Positions 8,068-16,419 of a DNA stretch of 64,000 nucleotides are shown one piece after another (positions within the stretch are counted from its first letter, which is position 1; every line of letters begins with the position of its first letter). The notes beneath the pieces are model-generated. The model did no database searches. It was not told where the DNA came from and saw only the letters and a list, made by a program, of their open reading frames with translations. Location: assembly GCF_010500845.1 (NCBI RefSeq), contig NZ_JAAAMI010000004.1, positions 62,001 to 126,000 on the forward strand, written 5' to 3'. The DNA comes from Flagellimonas sediminis (GTDB lineage: Bacteria > Bacteroidota > Bacteroidia > Flavobacteriales > Flavobacteriaceae). Both the position numbers and the translations under genes were made by a program.

Positions 8068-9588
8068 ATGCATTTCAACATGAAAGGCCTTCTCATCAGA
8101 AATGGCTTTTCCTTGGATGCCAAACCCCAACCTCACCTATATTTAAGTCTCTACGACGCATTCAAGAGAGCCATTCTTAATCGGTTCTTGGAGCCGGATT
8201 CCAAGTTGCCGCCCTCTCGGGTATTGGCCAATGATTTGGGCATTTCCCGCAGTACGGTACTCAAGGCATTCGACCTATTGTTGGTAGAACGGTACATTAC
8301 GGCGGTAAAGGGATCTGGATACTATGTGCTGTGCCCGAAGAACAAGAAACTGAGGCTCAAGATCCCATCGGTTGCAGCAAAAGGAAACTACCCCTCCTTG
8401 TCCAACAGAGGAAAGGCTTTTTCTGAAAATGCGCATTGGCCCGGAGAGGATTCCAACAAAGGAGTGGCCTTTAGGCCAGGACTTCCTCCGCTGGATATTT
8501 TTCCGGTGCAGCTTTGGAAAAAACTTATCGATGATTATTGGAGGTGCATCACGCCTTCTGAGTTGTCATACAGCAATACCATCGGACTGCAATGCCTTCG
8601 CAACAACTTGGCCAACTACCTGAGAATTTATCGGGATATCCAATGTGACCCGGAGCAGATCATCGTGACCACAGGCTCCTTGCATTCCCTATATCTGGTA
8701 TCCAACATATTGCTGGAAACCCATGATGAGGTAGTGGTGGAAAACCCAACGTATCCCATGGCCCATGGCCTTTTCAAAAGTTTGGGGGCGCAGATCTGTG
8801 CCGGCCAAGTGGACGAGCAGGGGCTTAACTTAAATGGAATACCCTGTAAAAATCCCAAATTTGTCTATACCACCCCATCTTGCCAATACCCTACGGGAAT
8901 TAAAATGAGTATGACCCGTAGAAAGGAACTGTTGAAATGGGCATCCGAAAAAGAAACTTTCATTATCGAAGATGACTATAACCACGAGTTCAGCAATTGG
9001 GAGAAACCTTTGGGCTCCCTTTTTGGGATGGATCAACAGGAAAGGACCATTTATTTGGGAACCTTCAATAAATTGATCCACCCTTCCATGCGATTGGGCT
9101 ATATGATCGTTCCCTATTATTTATTGGATGCGGTTACCGCCCTTTACCGCCAATCAAGCAGATTTGTTTCCCGGGAGAACCAGAAGGCCATGAGCCTTTT
9201 TATTGAACGGGATTATCTGAACAAGCACCTACGGAACGTGATGGAGGTTTCCCTGGAACGAAAGGAAATCTTTGCGGAGCACTTCAACAAGGGTTTGGGG
9301 GACTATTTTCATTTGGATACCTCAAACCCTGGTTTACATGTGATAGCCCATATAAGAGGTCCAATAAGCGATGTGGCCTTGGAAAAGGAATTATTGGACC
9401 ACAATATCCTGGCACACGCCTTGAGCAAATACTATGTGCAACCCACTAATGAGAATGGATTGGTGATGGGTTTTTGTTCCGTGAACCCAAAGCAGATCAA
9501 GGATACACTGGGGAAAATGGAAAAGGTCGTTTCAAGGGTGATTCCCATCGACCCAAAACAACAAGAAAATTGGAACATTATTTTGTAA
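8068..9588 (+). CDS. MocR/PdxR-family transcriptional regulator (GntR HTH fused to aminotransferase domain)
   Basis: A 506-residue regulator. Residues about 20-90 form a GntR winged helix (LPPSRVLANDLGISRSTVLK, then GSGYYVL). From about 130 onward it is a fold-type I aminotransferase-like domain with NPTYPMA, TTPSCQYPTGIKM, the EDDYNHEF aspartate region and the PLP-lysine motif GTFNKLIHPSMRLGY. Such proteins use PLP as a sensing cofactor and respond to amino acids, amines or PLP itself (GabR, PdxR, TauR). An alternative ATG at 8080 (MKGLLIRN) is possible. It is divergent from the susC operon and carries its own repeat operator, so it probably controls that operon and itself. It ends 11 bp inside the convergent gene that follows. 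Confidence 0.9.
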   Translation: MHFNMKGLLIRNGFSLDAKPQPHLYLSLYDAFKRAILNRFLEPDSKLPPSRVLANDLGISRSTVLKAFDLLLVERYITAVKGSGYYVLCPKNKKLRLKIPSVAAKGNYPSLSNRGKAFSENAHWPGEDSNKGVAFRPGLPPLDIFPVQLWKKLIDDYWRCITPSELSYSNTIGLQCLRNNLANYLRIYRDIQCDPEQIIVTTGSLHSLYLVSNILLETHDEVVVENPTYPMAHGLFKSLGAQICAGQVDEQGLNLNGIPCKNPKFVYTTPSCQYPTGIKMSMTRRKELLKWASEKETFIIEDDYNHEFSNWEKPLGSLFGMDQQERTIYLGTFNKLIHPSMRLGYMIVPYYLLDAVTALYRQSSRFVSRENQKAMSLFIERDYLNKHLRNVMEVSLERKEIFAEHFNKGLGDYFHLDTSNPGLHVIAHIRGPISDVALEKELLDHNILAHALSKYYVQPTNENGLVMGFCSVNPKQIKDTLGKMEKVVSRVIPIDPKQQENWNIIL

Positions 9589-10180
9589 GGGAATCCAGTG
9601 CGTGTTCTGCTTGTTCCAATTGTGTTTGTAATCGCCGATTTTCCTGGATGTATTGTTCTTGCAACTGTTGTATCTTGCGTTCAAACTCATCTACCGGGAC
9701 ATAATCGGGCTCCCATAAGGTTTCTTTGAAAATACTTCCCAAAGTGAAGAGAAAACTAATCGCAATGGCAGATATCAACACTATTAACAATGTTTTTTCC
9801 CTTTTTAGGCCAGGATTGCCCCGTTTGATGAGCTTCTTTTCATCCTTGGACAACTTTTTAGTGCTAGAAAGCTGATCTAAAAAAACATCCCATTTTTCTT
9901 CCTCCTTCACATAAATATCCATAAAGCCTCCTTCGTCCAAAAAATCCTGGGTAGTATTGGTGGATGCCAATAGGAACATCTCCATTCCATTACCGTTCAT
10001 GACATCCAAGAGATCGGGGTCGTATTCTAGAATTTCACGCACCAATTTTTCTACAAACTGCAGATTGTAGTTTGGTCTTAGAAATTCATCGTAAAGGGTC
10101 TGTATTTCGAAATAGTCGGTGCGTTCCAAGGCGTATTCCAAAAAACGGTCTTTCAGTTCGGCCTTAAAAAACTCGCTCAT
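9578..10180 (-). CDS. Membrane-anchored protein with coiled-coil tail, unknown function
   Basis: A 200-residue protein I do not recognise. Residues 1-125 are soluble, acidic and helical, with several aromatic-rich helices. One transmembrane segment follows (about 130-150, LLIVLISAIAISFLFTL). The last 40 residues are a Q/E/L-rich coiled coil (about 163-198). No signal peptide, so the N-terminal domain is probably cytoplasmic and the coiled coil periplasmic. The last codons overlap the 3' end of the convergent mocR gene by 11 bp. It lies 161 bp downstream of clpS on the same strand. Confidence 0.75.
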   Translation of the reverse strand: MSEFFKAELKDRFLEYALERTDYFEIQTLYDEFLRPNYNLQFVEKLVREILEYDPDLLDVMNGNGMEMFLLASTNTTQDFLDEGGFMDIYVKEEEKWDVFLDQLSSTKKLSKDEKKLIKRGNPGLKREKTLLIVLISAIAISFLFTLGSIFKETLWEPDYVPVDEFERKIQQLQEQYIQENRRLQTQLEQAEHALDSLTK

Positions 10181-10341
10181 AAAAGGTTATAGGAAGGTTT
10201 TGGTTGGTTTTAGTGATATTTCAATATTGCTTTTCGGACAAAGTCCGGCTGGTTTTTACAATGTTTCAAATGAATTCGTAAAAGAACTAGGCCAAAACAT
10301 TCATGCACTATGTTTTCACAAATCTAAAAGGGTATGTCAGA

Positions 10342-10617
10342 TCACACGATTTCAGCACTCAACCCTGCTTCCAACAATTGGGTACACTTGGGTTTAAGAT
10401 AGGTATACTCCCCCGTCTTCACCGTACATTTTCCATTGTAGTGCACGATCAGCGAACATTGCTCCGCTTGTTCCGGGGTATGTTCACAAACATGAATAAG
10501 GGTTTCAATAACGTGGTCGAAGGTATTTACGTTATCATTAAAAAGTACGATCTCATTCTGGTTCACAGTCTCTTCATCAAGAAGGACATCTTCCAGTTCC
10601 TTTTCTCTAGTGCCCAT
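10342..10617 (-). CDS. clpS: ATP-dependent Clp protease adaptor ClpS
   Basis: A 91-residue ClpS, the N-end-rule adaptor that hands substrates with bulky N-terminal residues to ClpAP/ClpCP. The conserved core is plain: NEIVLFNDNVNTFDHVIETL followed by the helical segment CEHTPEQAEQCSLIVHYNGKC, with the NDN and HYNGKC elements placed as in the family. Length fits the usual 90-110. It is the last gene of the run DUF1599, BT_3928, tpiA, prmA, clpS, starting 22 nt after the prmA stop. Confidence 0.93.
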   Translation of the reverse strand: MGTREKELEDVLLDEETVNQNEIVLFNDNVNTFDHVIETLIHVCEHTPEQAEQCSLIVHYNGKCTVKTGEYTYLKPKCTQLLEAGLSAEIV

Positions 10618-10639
10618 TTTTCGTAGAGTTTATGTCTTT

Positions 10640-11473
10640 CTAATTTACATATTTTGCTGAAACCCAGTTATTCTTCTCTAACTTTTTTTCAAATTCCAAA
10701 CCATGGGTGGCACATTTTAAAGAAATGGCATCCAAATCCTGTAAATAAAAGCCACTTAGAAATAAGGCCCCTCCTTCGTTGAGGCAATTGGCGTATACCG
10801 GGATGTCATCCAGTAAGATGTTCCGATTGATATTGGCCAAAATGATATCATATTTTCTACCCACCAACAACTCACTGGTACCTTGTTCCACTTGAATGGA
10901 GGCACAGTCGTTCCGCTCTATATTTTCCAGTGAATTGATGACACACCACTCGTCAATATCAATGGCCTCTACGGGAGTTGCTCCTTTCTTCATTGCCAAA
11001 ATGGCCAACACTCCGGTTCCACAACCCATATCCAAGACGGATTTACCTTCAAATTTATGATCCAAAATATGTTGGAGCATCATGTGGGTAGTTTCATGGT
11101 GCCCGGTTCCAAAACTCATTTTGGGCTCGATCACAATATCATATTCCACATGGATCGGGTCGTGGAAAGGGGCACGAACCATACAGCGGCCCCCAACTTG
11201 TATCGGATGGAAATTTTTTTCCCATTCCGCGTTCCAGTTCTGTTGCTCGATCTCGGTATTGGTCCATGTAATTTCAAAATCAGGGTGCTGCATGGCAAAC
11301 AGGTCATCCAACAGTCCTTCCTTCCATTCTTCTTTTAGGATATAGGCCAAAAGGCCCTCATCGGTTTCCACAAAACTTTCAAAACCGGCATCCCCCAATT
11401 CCGCGATCAAAATATCGGTCGCGGGTTGTAAAGGTTTGATCTTAAAATTGTATTCCAAGTAAACTATGGCCAT
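10640..11473 (-). CDS. prmA: Ribosomal protein L11 methyltransferase
   Basis: A 277-residue SAM-dependent methyltransferase that trimethylates ribosomal protein L11. The N-terminal substrate-binding domain covers about 1-90. The Rossmann methyltransferase domain follows, with the SAM motif VLDMGCGTGVLAILAMKKGA and the acidic loop EAIDIDEWCV, then the ILANINRNILLDDIP motif diagnostic of PrmA. The FGTGHHETTHMM motif before the SAM site is also characteristic. The gene starts 8 nt after the tpiA stop, so the two are almost surely co-transcribed. Confidence 0.95.
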   Translation of the reverse strand: MAIVYLEYNFKIKPLQPATDILIAELGDAGFESFVETDEGLLAYILKEEWKEGLLDDLFAMQHPDFEITWTNTEIEQQNWNAEWEKNFHPIQVGGRCMVRAPFHDPIHVEYDIVIEPKMSFGTGHHETTHMMLQHILDHKFEGKSVLDMGCGTGVLAILAMKKGATPVEAIDIDEWCVINSLENIERNDCASIQVEQGTSELLVGRKYDIILANINRNILLDDIPVYANCLNEGGALFLSGFYLQDLDAISLKCATHGLEFEKKLEKNNWVSAKYVN

Positions 11474-11481
11474 ATGCTTTG

Positions 11482-12231
11482 TTATATGGCCTCAATGATC
11501 GCCACAAAATCGGAAGCCACCAATGAGGCTCCCCCGATCAATCCACCATCCACATCGGGTTTGGAGAAGATTTCCGCAGCATTGTTCGGTTTTACACTAC
11601 CTCCGTACAAAATGGAAACAGCATCCGCCACGGCTGCATTGTACGCATCGGCAATGGTTTTACGGATAAAGGCATGCATTTCCTGCGCCTGCTCCGGAGA
11701 AGCGGTTTCACCCGTTCCGATGGCCCAAACGGGCTCGTAGGCCAAAACAATACTTTTCCAAGCACTAGCATCCAAATCGAACAGGGCATTTTTCAATTGG
11801 CTTTCCACCACGGAAAAATGATTCCCGGATTTTCTATCCTCCAACTCTTCACCAAAGCAGAAAATGGTTTTCAGTCCTTTTTCCACAGCGGTCTTTACTT
11901 TTTTGGCCAACAGGGCATCGTCCTCACCAAAATAAGCCCTACGCTCACTGTGACCCAGAATAACGATGTCCACGCCCAAGCTAAGAAGCATATCGGCGGA
12001 AATTTCACCTGTATAGGCACCGTTGTCAGCAAAGTGCATGTTTTGGGCCGCTACTTGCATGGTTGAACTTTGTAGTGAATTGACGGCTGCCTGTAGGTTT
12101 ACAAAGGTTGGTGCCACGATCACTTCGGCAGTGCTATCGGGCAACATGGCCGAAAGTTCTGACAGCAATGCTTCCGTTTCTTGAAGGTTCTTGTTCATCT
12201 TCCAGTTACCTGCCACTATTTTTGTTCTCAT
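11482..12231 (-). CDS. tpiA: Triosephosphate isomerase
   Basis: A 249-residue TIM-barrel enzyme interconverting dihydroxyacetone phosphate and glyceraldehyde 3-phosphate. N-terminal KIVAGNWKMNK carries the substrate-binding Asn and Lys; VILGHSERRAYFGE carries the electrophilic His; VLAYEPVWAIGTGETASP holds the catalytic Glu and the flexible loop; YGGSVKPNNA and GGLIGGASL bind the phosphate. Full length and intact. It lies 20 nt after BT_3928 in a five-gene minus-strand run. Confidence 0.98.
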   Translation of the reverse strand: MRTKIVAGNWKMNKNLQETEALLSELSAMLPDSTAEVIVAPTFVNLQAAVNSLQSSTMQVAAQNMHFADNGAYTGEISADMLLSLGVDIVILGHSERRAYFGEDDALLAKKVKTAVEKGLKTIFCFGEELEDRKSGNHFSVVESQLKNALFDLDASAWKSIVLAYEPVWAIGTGETASPEQAQEMHAFIRKTIADAYNAAVADAVSILYGGSVKPNNAAEIFSKPDVDGGLIGGASLVASDFVAIIEAI

Positions 12232-12251
12232 AATCTTGTCTTCTTTAGTAT

Positions 12252-13346
12252 TTAAAAAGTAAGTTCTTCAATATCGTTATAATGTACCTTTTGTTTAATC
12301 GTCCCCCGGTTTAGGACCAAAATGGCCGGATTGGAGCGGACAATGGTCTTTAACGTTGTCTCGTCCGTAAAGTAAAAATCAAAGTCCAAACCGTATTTCG
12401 TCTTTATTGCATTTGCATTTTCATCACTGGATGCCGACATACCGATTACTTTATACCCCTTCTCCTTGGCTTTTTTGGCTGCTTTCGCTACTTCGGAAAA
12501 AGCATCGTAACGGCTTTTGGCCAAATCGTAAGCGATTACCATCACCAGTTTGTTCTCATCCAACAACTCTGCCGCATGATCCTGTCCCTCTTTTTCAATG
12601 GTGAAATCATGTATGGGCGGTTCGTATCCTTTTTGGATCTCCGTGGTTTCCACATCCACAAATTCCCCATCCACTGATGGGTAATCTCCGTTAGTCAGCA
12701 CAATTTTATCCTCACCATTAACTTTAAATCTCCAGGCATACTCGTAAACAGGTTTTGGAGCACCTTCGGGTACCGACATTCCTTCCTGAATGTTCGCTCC
12801 AATTTTATATGGCCTGAAATCCACGGATGGCAAGTGGTTCAACACATGATTGGCGAACAGGGCACAGGCCACCAAAGCCACACCTCCAACGATCCAGTTG
12901 GTTTTTGGATTCAATAAGGGTGGAATATATTTTCTTCCGAAGAAAAGCACTAGGATCAATATCAAAAGAATGACATCCTTGGTGAAGGATTCCCAGGGCG
13001 TCAGCTTTACCGCATCGCCAAAACAACCACAATCGGTCACCTTGTTGAAATACGCCGAATAAAAGGTCAAAAACGTGAAGAAAACGATCATCAATAACAA
13101 GCTCCACACCGTAAACTTGGGTTTAAAACCAAGGAGCAATAAAACTCCCAAAATCACCTCAACAATGACCAATACCACTGAAATACCCAATGCCAATGGT
13201 GTTAAGAAGGGAAGATCCAACACGCCAGGGCTAAAATATTCCTCCAATTTGAACGAAAATCCCATGGGATCGTTCAATTTAATCAAACCACTGATGATAA
13301 AGAGTATCCCTACGATGACTCTTGAAATCCAAACTAGATATTTCAT
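12252..13346 (-). CDS. BT_3928-family membrane protein (DoxX/MauE-like N-terminus, thioredoxin-like C-terminus)
   Basis: A 364-residue protein of a Bacteroidota-specific family. Residues 1-165 contain about five transmembrane helices of the DoxX/MauE type with the KLNDPMGF start and the motif DCGCFGDAVKLTPWES, whose Cys pair is typical of MauE-like thiol-handling proteins. The C-terminal part (about 250-364) looks like a thioredoxin/peroxiredoxin fold (VMVIAYDLAKSRYDAF, GYKVIGMSASSDENA, NPAILVLNRG) but has no catalytic CxxC. The role is likely periplasmic redox or cofactor related, by inference only. The start overlaps the DUF1599 stop by 4 nt. Confidence 0.85.
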   Translation of the reverse strand: MKYLVWISRVIVGILFIISGLIKLNDPMGFSFKLEEYFSPGVLDLPFLTPLALGISVVLVIVEVILGVLLLLGFKPKFTVWSLLLMIVFFTFLTFYSAYFNKVTDCGCFGDAVKLTPWESFTKDVILLILILVLFFGRKYIPPLLNPKTNWIVGGVALVACALFANHVLNHLPSVDFRPYKIGANIQEGMSVPEGAPKPVYEYAWRFKVNGEDKIVLTNGDYPSVDGEFVDVETTEIQKGYEPPIHDFTIEKEGQDHAAELLDENKLVMVIAYDLAKSRYDAFSEVAKAAKKAKEKGYKVIGMSASSDENANAIKTKYGLDFDFYFTDETTLKTIVRSNPAILVLNRGTIKQKVHYNDIEELTF

Positions 13347-13885
13347 TTTTCTTCGCTTAAATGAATTAGGGCAAACACGGCATAATTGACCATATCTTGA
13401 TAATTGGCATCCACGCCCTCGCTCACCAAGGTTGCGCCTTGGTTGTTTTCTATTTGCTTTACGCGCAACACTTTTTGCAGGATCAAATCAGTTAGGGAAC
13501 TAACCCTCATATCGCGCCAGGCCTCACCATAATCGTGGTTCTTGTCTTCCATCAATTTTTTGGTAAGGGCAACTTCTTCGTCATACAGGGCAATGGCCTC
13601 ATCCGCTGTAAGATCGGGTTGTTCCACAACTCCCTTCTTGATCTGGATCAAGGCCATGATAGCGTAATTGATGATTCCCATAAACTCGGACTGCTCCCCT
13701 TCATCCACTTTTCTCACTGCATTTTGTTGCAGGCTTCGGATGCGCTGCGCCTTGATGAAAATTTGGTCGGTCAGCGATGGAAGTCGCAATATGCGCCATG
13801 CGGTGCCATAATCTTGTGCTTTTTTCGAAAACAATTCCCGGCAGGTTTGGATCACCGTATCGTATTGTTGGGAAGTCTGCTGCAT
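13343..13885 (-). CDS. DUF1599-domain protein with an internal duplication
   Basis: A 180-residue protein built from two copies of one domain. Copy 1 (about 8-85) carries KKAQDYGTAWRILRLPSLTD and NYAIMALIQI; copy 2 (about 98-178) carries DKNHDYGEAWRDMRVSSLTD and NYAVFALIHL. The shared K-x-DYG-x-AWR-x-xR-x-x-SLTD signature is that of DUF1599, a nucleotide-associated family of unproven function. It heads the run BT_3928, tpiA, prmA, clpS, overlapping BT_3928 by 4 nt. Cytoplasmic, no signal. The linkage to folP, divergent 94 bp away, is suggestive of nucleotide or folate metabolism but is not proof. Confidence 0.85.
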   Translation of the reverse strand: MQQTSQQYDTVIQTCRELFSKKAQDYGTAWRILRLPSLTDQIFIKAQRIRSLQQNAVRKVDEGEQSEFMGIINYAIMALIQIKKGVVEQPDLTADEAIALYDEEVALTKKLMEDKNHDYGEAWRDMRVSSLTDLILQKVLRVKQIENNQGATLVSEGVDANYQDMVNYAVFALIHLSEEK

Positions 13886-13943
13886 GTATTGTTGCTAATT
13901 TGCGTAAATTTCGTCCAATTGAATGTGCTTGGATGCACATTGC

Positions 13944-13951
13944 CAAAGATA
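13944..13951 (-). promoter_or_regulatory. Candidate -7 element (TATCTTTG) for the DUF1599-tpiA-clpS run
   Basis: Read on the minus strand this is TATCTTTG, an exact match to the Bacteroidota TAnnTTTG -7 box, 58 nt upstream of the DUF1599 ATG. The -33 region has no clear TTG at the preferred spacing, which lowers confidence. Confidence 0.45.
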
Positions 13952-13979
13952 ATGAAACCCAACAAAGCAGGTATTTTTT

Positions 13980-14813
13980 ATGACCATAAACTGCAAAGGT
14001 GATTTGATCGACCTTGCCACACCCAAGGTGATGGGGATTTTGAACCTTACCCCGGATTCTTTTTTTGATGGTGGTTCCTACAAGGGCGAAAGCGCCATTT
14101 TGAAAAGGGTGGAAAGCATGTTGAATGACGGGGCCACTTTTGTGGATATGGGTGCATACAGTTCCCGGCCTGGCGCCGAACATGTTCCGGAAGTGGAAGA
14201 ACTGAAACGGATGATCCCCATTGTGAAACTTATCCTGAAACATTTTCCTGAGACCTTGATTTCCATAGACACCTTCCGAAGTAAGGTTGCCGAGGAAAGT
14301 ATTGTCCACGGAGCGGCCATCATCAATGACATATCTGCAGGAAATTTAGACGAAAACATGTTCGCCACGATTGCCAAATTTCAAGTTCCATACATTATGA
14401 TGCATATGAAGGGCACACCGCAATCCATGCAAAAGGAAGCCATTTACGAAGATTTGATCAAAGACTTGCGTTATTATTTTTCCGAAAAAATAGCGCAAAC
14501 GACCCAACTCAAAATCAATGACGTTATCATAGATCCAGGGTTCGGTTTCGCCAAGACCACGGGACAGAACTACACTTTGTTGAACCACCTGGACTTGTTC
14601 CAAACCTTTGGGTTGCCCCTTTTGATCGGTTTGAGCAGAAAATCTATGATCTATAAAATATTGGGTTCCACACCACAAGAAGCCTTGAACGGCACCACGA
14701 CCCTGCATACCATTGCCCTATTAAAAGGTGCCAATATCATCAGGGCCCATGATATAAAGGAAGCAGTAGAATGTGTTAAACTTGTGGAAGCATTGAAAGC
14801 AAATGCCCTCTGA
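13980..14813 (+). CDS. folP: Dihydropteroate synthase
   Basis: A 277-residue TIM-barrel enzyme joining 6-hydroxymethyl-7,8-dihydropterin pyrophosphate to p-aminobenzoate in folate synthesis, the target of sulfonamides. Motifs: KVMGILNLTPDSFFDGG (pterin site and loop 1), FVDMGAYSSRPGAE (loop 2, in the form usual in this phylum instead of DIGGESTRPG), INDISAGN, DPGFGFAKTTGQNYTLL, LIGLSRKSMIYKIL and the terminal RAHDIKEAVE. Full length. It is followed 44 nt later by cdaA, a neighbour pair that recurs in Bacteroidota. Confidence 0.96.
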   Translation: MTINCKGDLIDLATPKVMGILNLTPDSFFDGGSYKGESAILKRVESMLNDGATFVDMGAYSSRPGAEHVPEVEELKRMIPIVKLILKHFPETLISIDTFRSKVAEESIVHGAAIINDISAGNLDENMFATIAKFQVPYIMMHMKGTPQSMQKEAIYEDLIKDLRYYFSEKIAQTTQLKINDVIIDPGFGFAKTTGQNYTLLNHLDLFQTFGLPLLIGLSRKSMIYKILGSTPQEALNGTTTLHTIALLKGANIIRAHDIKEAVECVKLVEALKANAL

Positions 14814-14857
14814 TTTTTTGTTCTCCTAATTTTGCTATTTTTACAAAAACACCGCGG

Positions 14858-15643
14858 TTGGATTTTCTAAATTTTCTCGAGTTCAAGATTACCGATATCA
14901 TCGACATTGTCCTTGTGGCCGCTTTACTCTATTACATTTACAAGCTGGTCAAGGGCACCGTTGCCATCAATATTTTTATTGGGATCGTGATTGTTTGGGC
15001 CCTGTGGAAACTTACCGAACTGCTCCAGATGAAAATGATCAGCAGCATGGTGGGCGGTTTCATGAACATCGGGCTGATTGCCTTGATCATTGTTTTTCAG
15101 CAAGAAATACGCAAATTTCTGTTGATGATCGGTTCCACCAACTTTGCCACCAAGCGTAGTTTCCTCAAACATTTTAAGTTTTTAAAGCAGGAGGCCATTT
15201 CCACTACCACCGATGTGGATGCCATCATAACATCTTGTGAACGGATGGGGGCGACCAAAACAGGTGCTATCATTGTCATTGAACGAAACAATTCCCTCGA
15301 TTTTATAAAATCCACCGGTGACGCCATGAACATTCAGGTAACACAACCCATTTTGGAGAGCATTTTTTTCAAGAACAGTCCCTTGCATGATGGGGCCATT
15401 GTGGTACAGGATAATTTTATCACGGCCACTAGGGTGATCTTACCCGTTTCCAATGATCGGAACATTCCCCTCCGATTCGGCCTGAGACACCGCGCCGCCG
15501 TGGGCATCACGGAAAAAACGGATGCCCTTTGTTTGGTGGTCAGTGAAGAAACCGGAGCCATATCCTATATCAAAAATGGGGAGTTTGTTCCTTTTAAAGG
15601 AACGGAAGACCTCGTCAGGCTTATCAAAAAAGATTTGGAGTAA
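14858..15643 (+). CDS. cdaA: Diadenylate cyclase CdaA
   Basis: A 261-residue membrane enzyme making cyclic di-AMP from two ATP. About three N-terminal transmembrane helices (about 12-30, 38-55, 62-80) precede the DAC domain, which has the catalytic DGAIVV motif (about 174) and RHRAAVGITEKTDALCLVVSEE. The start codon is taken as TTG at 14858, giving MDFLNFLEFKITDIIDIVL. This matches the family N-terminus, and there is no in-frame ATG nearby. The stop overlaps the start of the next gene by one base (TAATG). c-di-AMP usually governs potassium and cell-wall homeostasis. Confidence 0.93.
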   Translation: MDFLNFLEFKITDIIDIVLVAALLYYIYKLVKGTVAINIFIGIVIVWALWKLTELLQMKMISSMVGGFMNIGLIALIIVFQQEIRKFLLMIGSTNFATKRSFLKHFKFLKQEAISTTTDVDAIITSCERMGATKTGAIIVIERNNSLDFIKSTGDAMNIQVTQPILESIFFKNSPLHDGAIVVQDNFITATRVILPVSNDRNIPLRFGLRHRAAVGITEKTDALCLVVSEETGAISYIKNGEFVPFKGTEDLVRLIKKDLE

Positions 15644-16419
15644 TGAGGTGCAAAAACTGTGAAGGAGCATTGAGGACAGATTATCTCTATTGCCCAAATT
15701 GCGGCGGAAAGGTCATTCAGAAACGAATCACAATCAAAAACCTTTGGCACGATATTTTAGATCGCTACTTCAATTTGGACAATACCTTTTTAAGGACATT
15801 TACCCATCTTTTTACCAAACCTGAAGTAGTTATTGAAGGCTACCTCCACGGTCAAAGGAAAAAATATCTGAACCCTATCAGTTATTTTGGAATAGCACTT
15901 ACCCTATCTGGATTTATCGTTTTCCTGATGGCCAGATCATTGGGAGATATGGATTTTGATGTTTTTAATACAGGCGCCGAAACGGTATTTCAAAAAAAAA
16001 TAATGGATTTTGTTTTGGATTATCAAGCCCTCCTTTTCATCTTTTACATTCCGGTAATGGCTGTTGCAGGTTGGTTGTGCTTTGATCAGAAAAAGTACAA
16101 TTTTGCTGAAAGGACAATTATTTTCATGTATACCTTGGCACATTTCAGTCTATTTACGTTCATCCCGTCGATACTTACCTTAGCCTTTGCTCCAAGTATT
16201 TATTTTGGTTTTTCAATTATTGGATCACTATCCATGGTAGTTTATTCTGGTTACGTAGTTGCAAGAATATCATCTTCAACAGGAATGGCATTGGCCGCAA
16301 GAATTCTGTTGTTCTACTTTTTATTAGGAATTATGTATTTCTTGGTTTCCGCTATGATACCTGTAATCCTTTTAATTACAGGTCAAATTACCTTAGAGGA
16401 CTTTGCTCCCAAAAAATAA
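15643..16419 (+). CDS. DUF3667 zinc-ribbon membrane protein
   Basis: A 258-residue protein with an N-terminal zinc ribbon (Cys3, Cys6, Cys17, Cys20 in CKNC ... CPNC) followed by the DUF3667 signature (NLDNTFLRTFTHLFTKPEVV and GQRKKYLNPISYF) and about five transmembrane helices. The family is widespread in Bacteroidota and has no known function. Start overlap with cdaA (TAATG) suggests translational coupling, so a link to c-di-AMP is worth considering. Its stop abuts the convergent ABC exporter gene with no spacer. Confidence 0.88.
   Translation: MRCKNCEGALRTDYLYCPNCGGKVIQKRITIKNLWHDILDRYFNLDNTFLRTFTHLFTKPEVVIEGYLHGQRKKYLNPISYFGIALTLSGFIVFLMARSLGDMDFDVFNTGAETVFQKKIMDFVLDYQALLFIFYIPVMAVAGWLCFDQKKYNFAERTIIFMYTLAHFSLFTFIPSILTLAFAPSIYFGFSIIGSLSMVVYSGYVVARISSSTGMALAARILLFYFLLGIMYFLVSAMIPVILLITGQITLEDFAPKK

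Noticed and set aside
10235-10247. Small hairpin CGGAC-AAA-GTCCG downstream of clpS
   Set aside because: Only five base pairs and no T-run in the right direction for clpS.
13701-14309. 202-codon minus-strand frame across folP start
   Set aside because: Shadow of folP and DUF1599; composition looks like a reversed frame.
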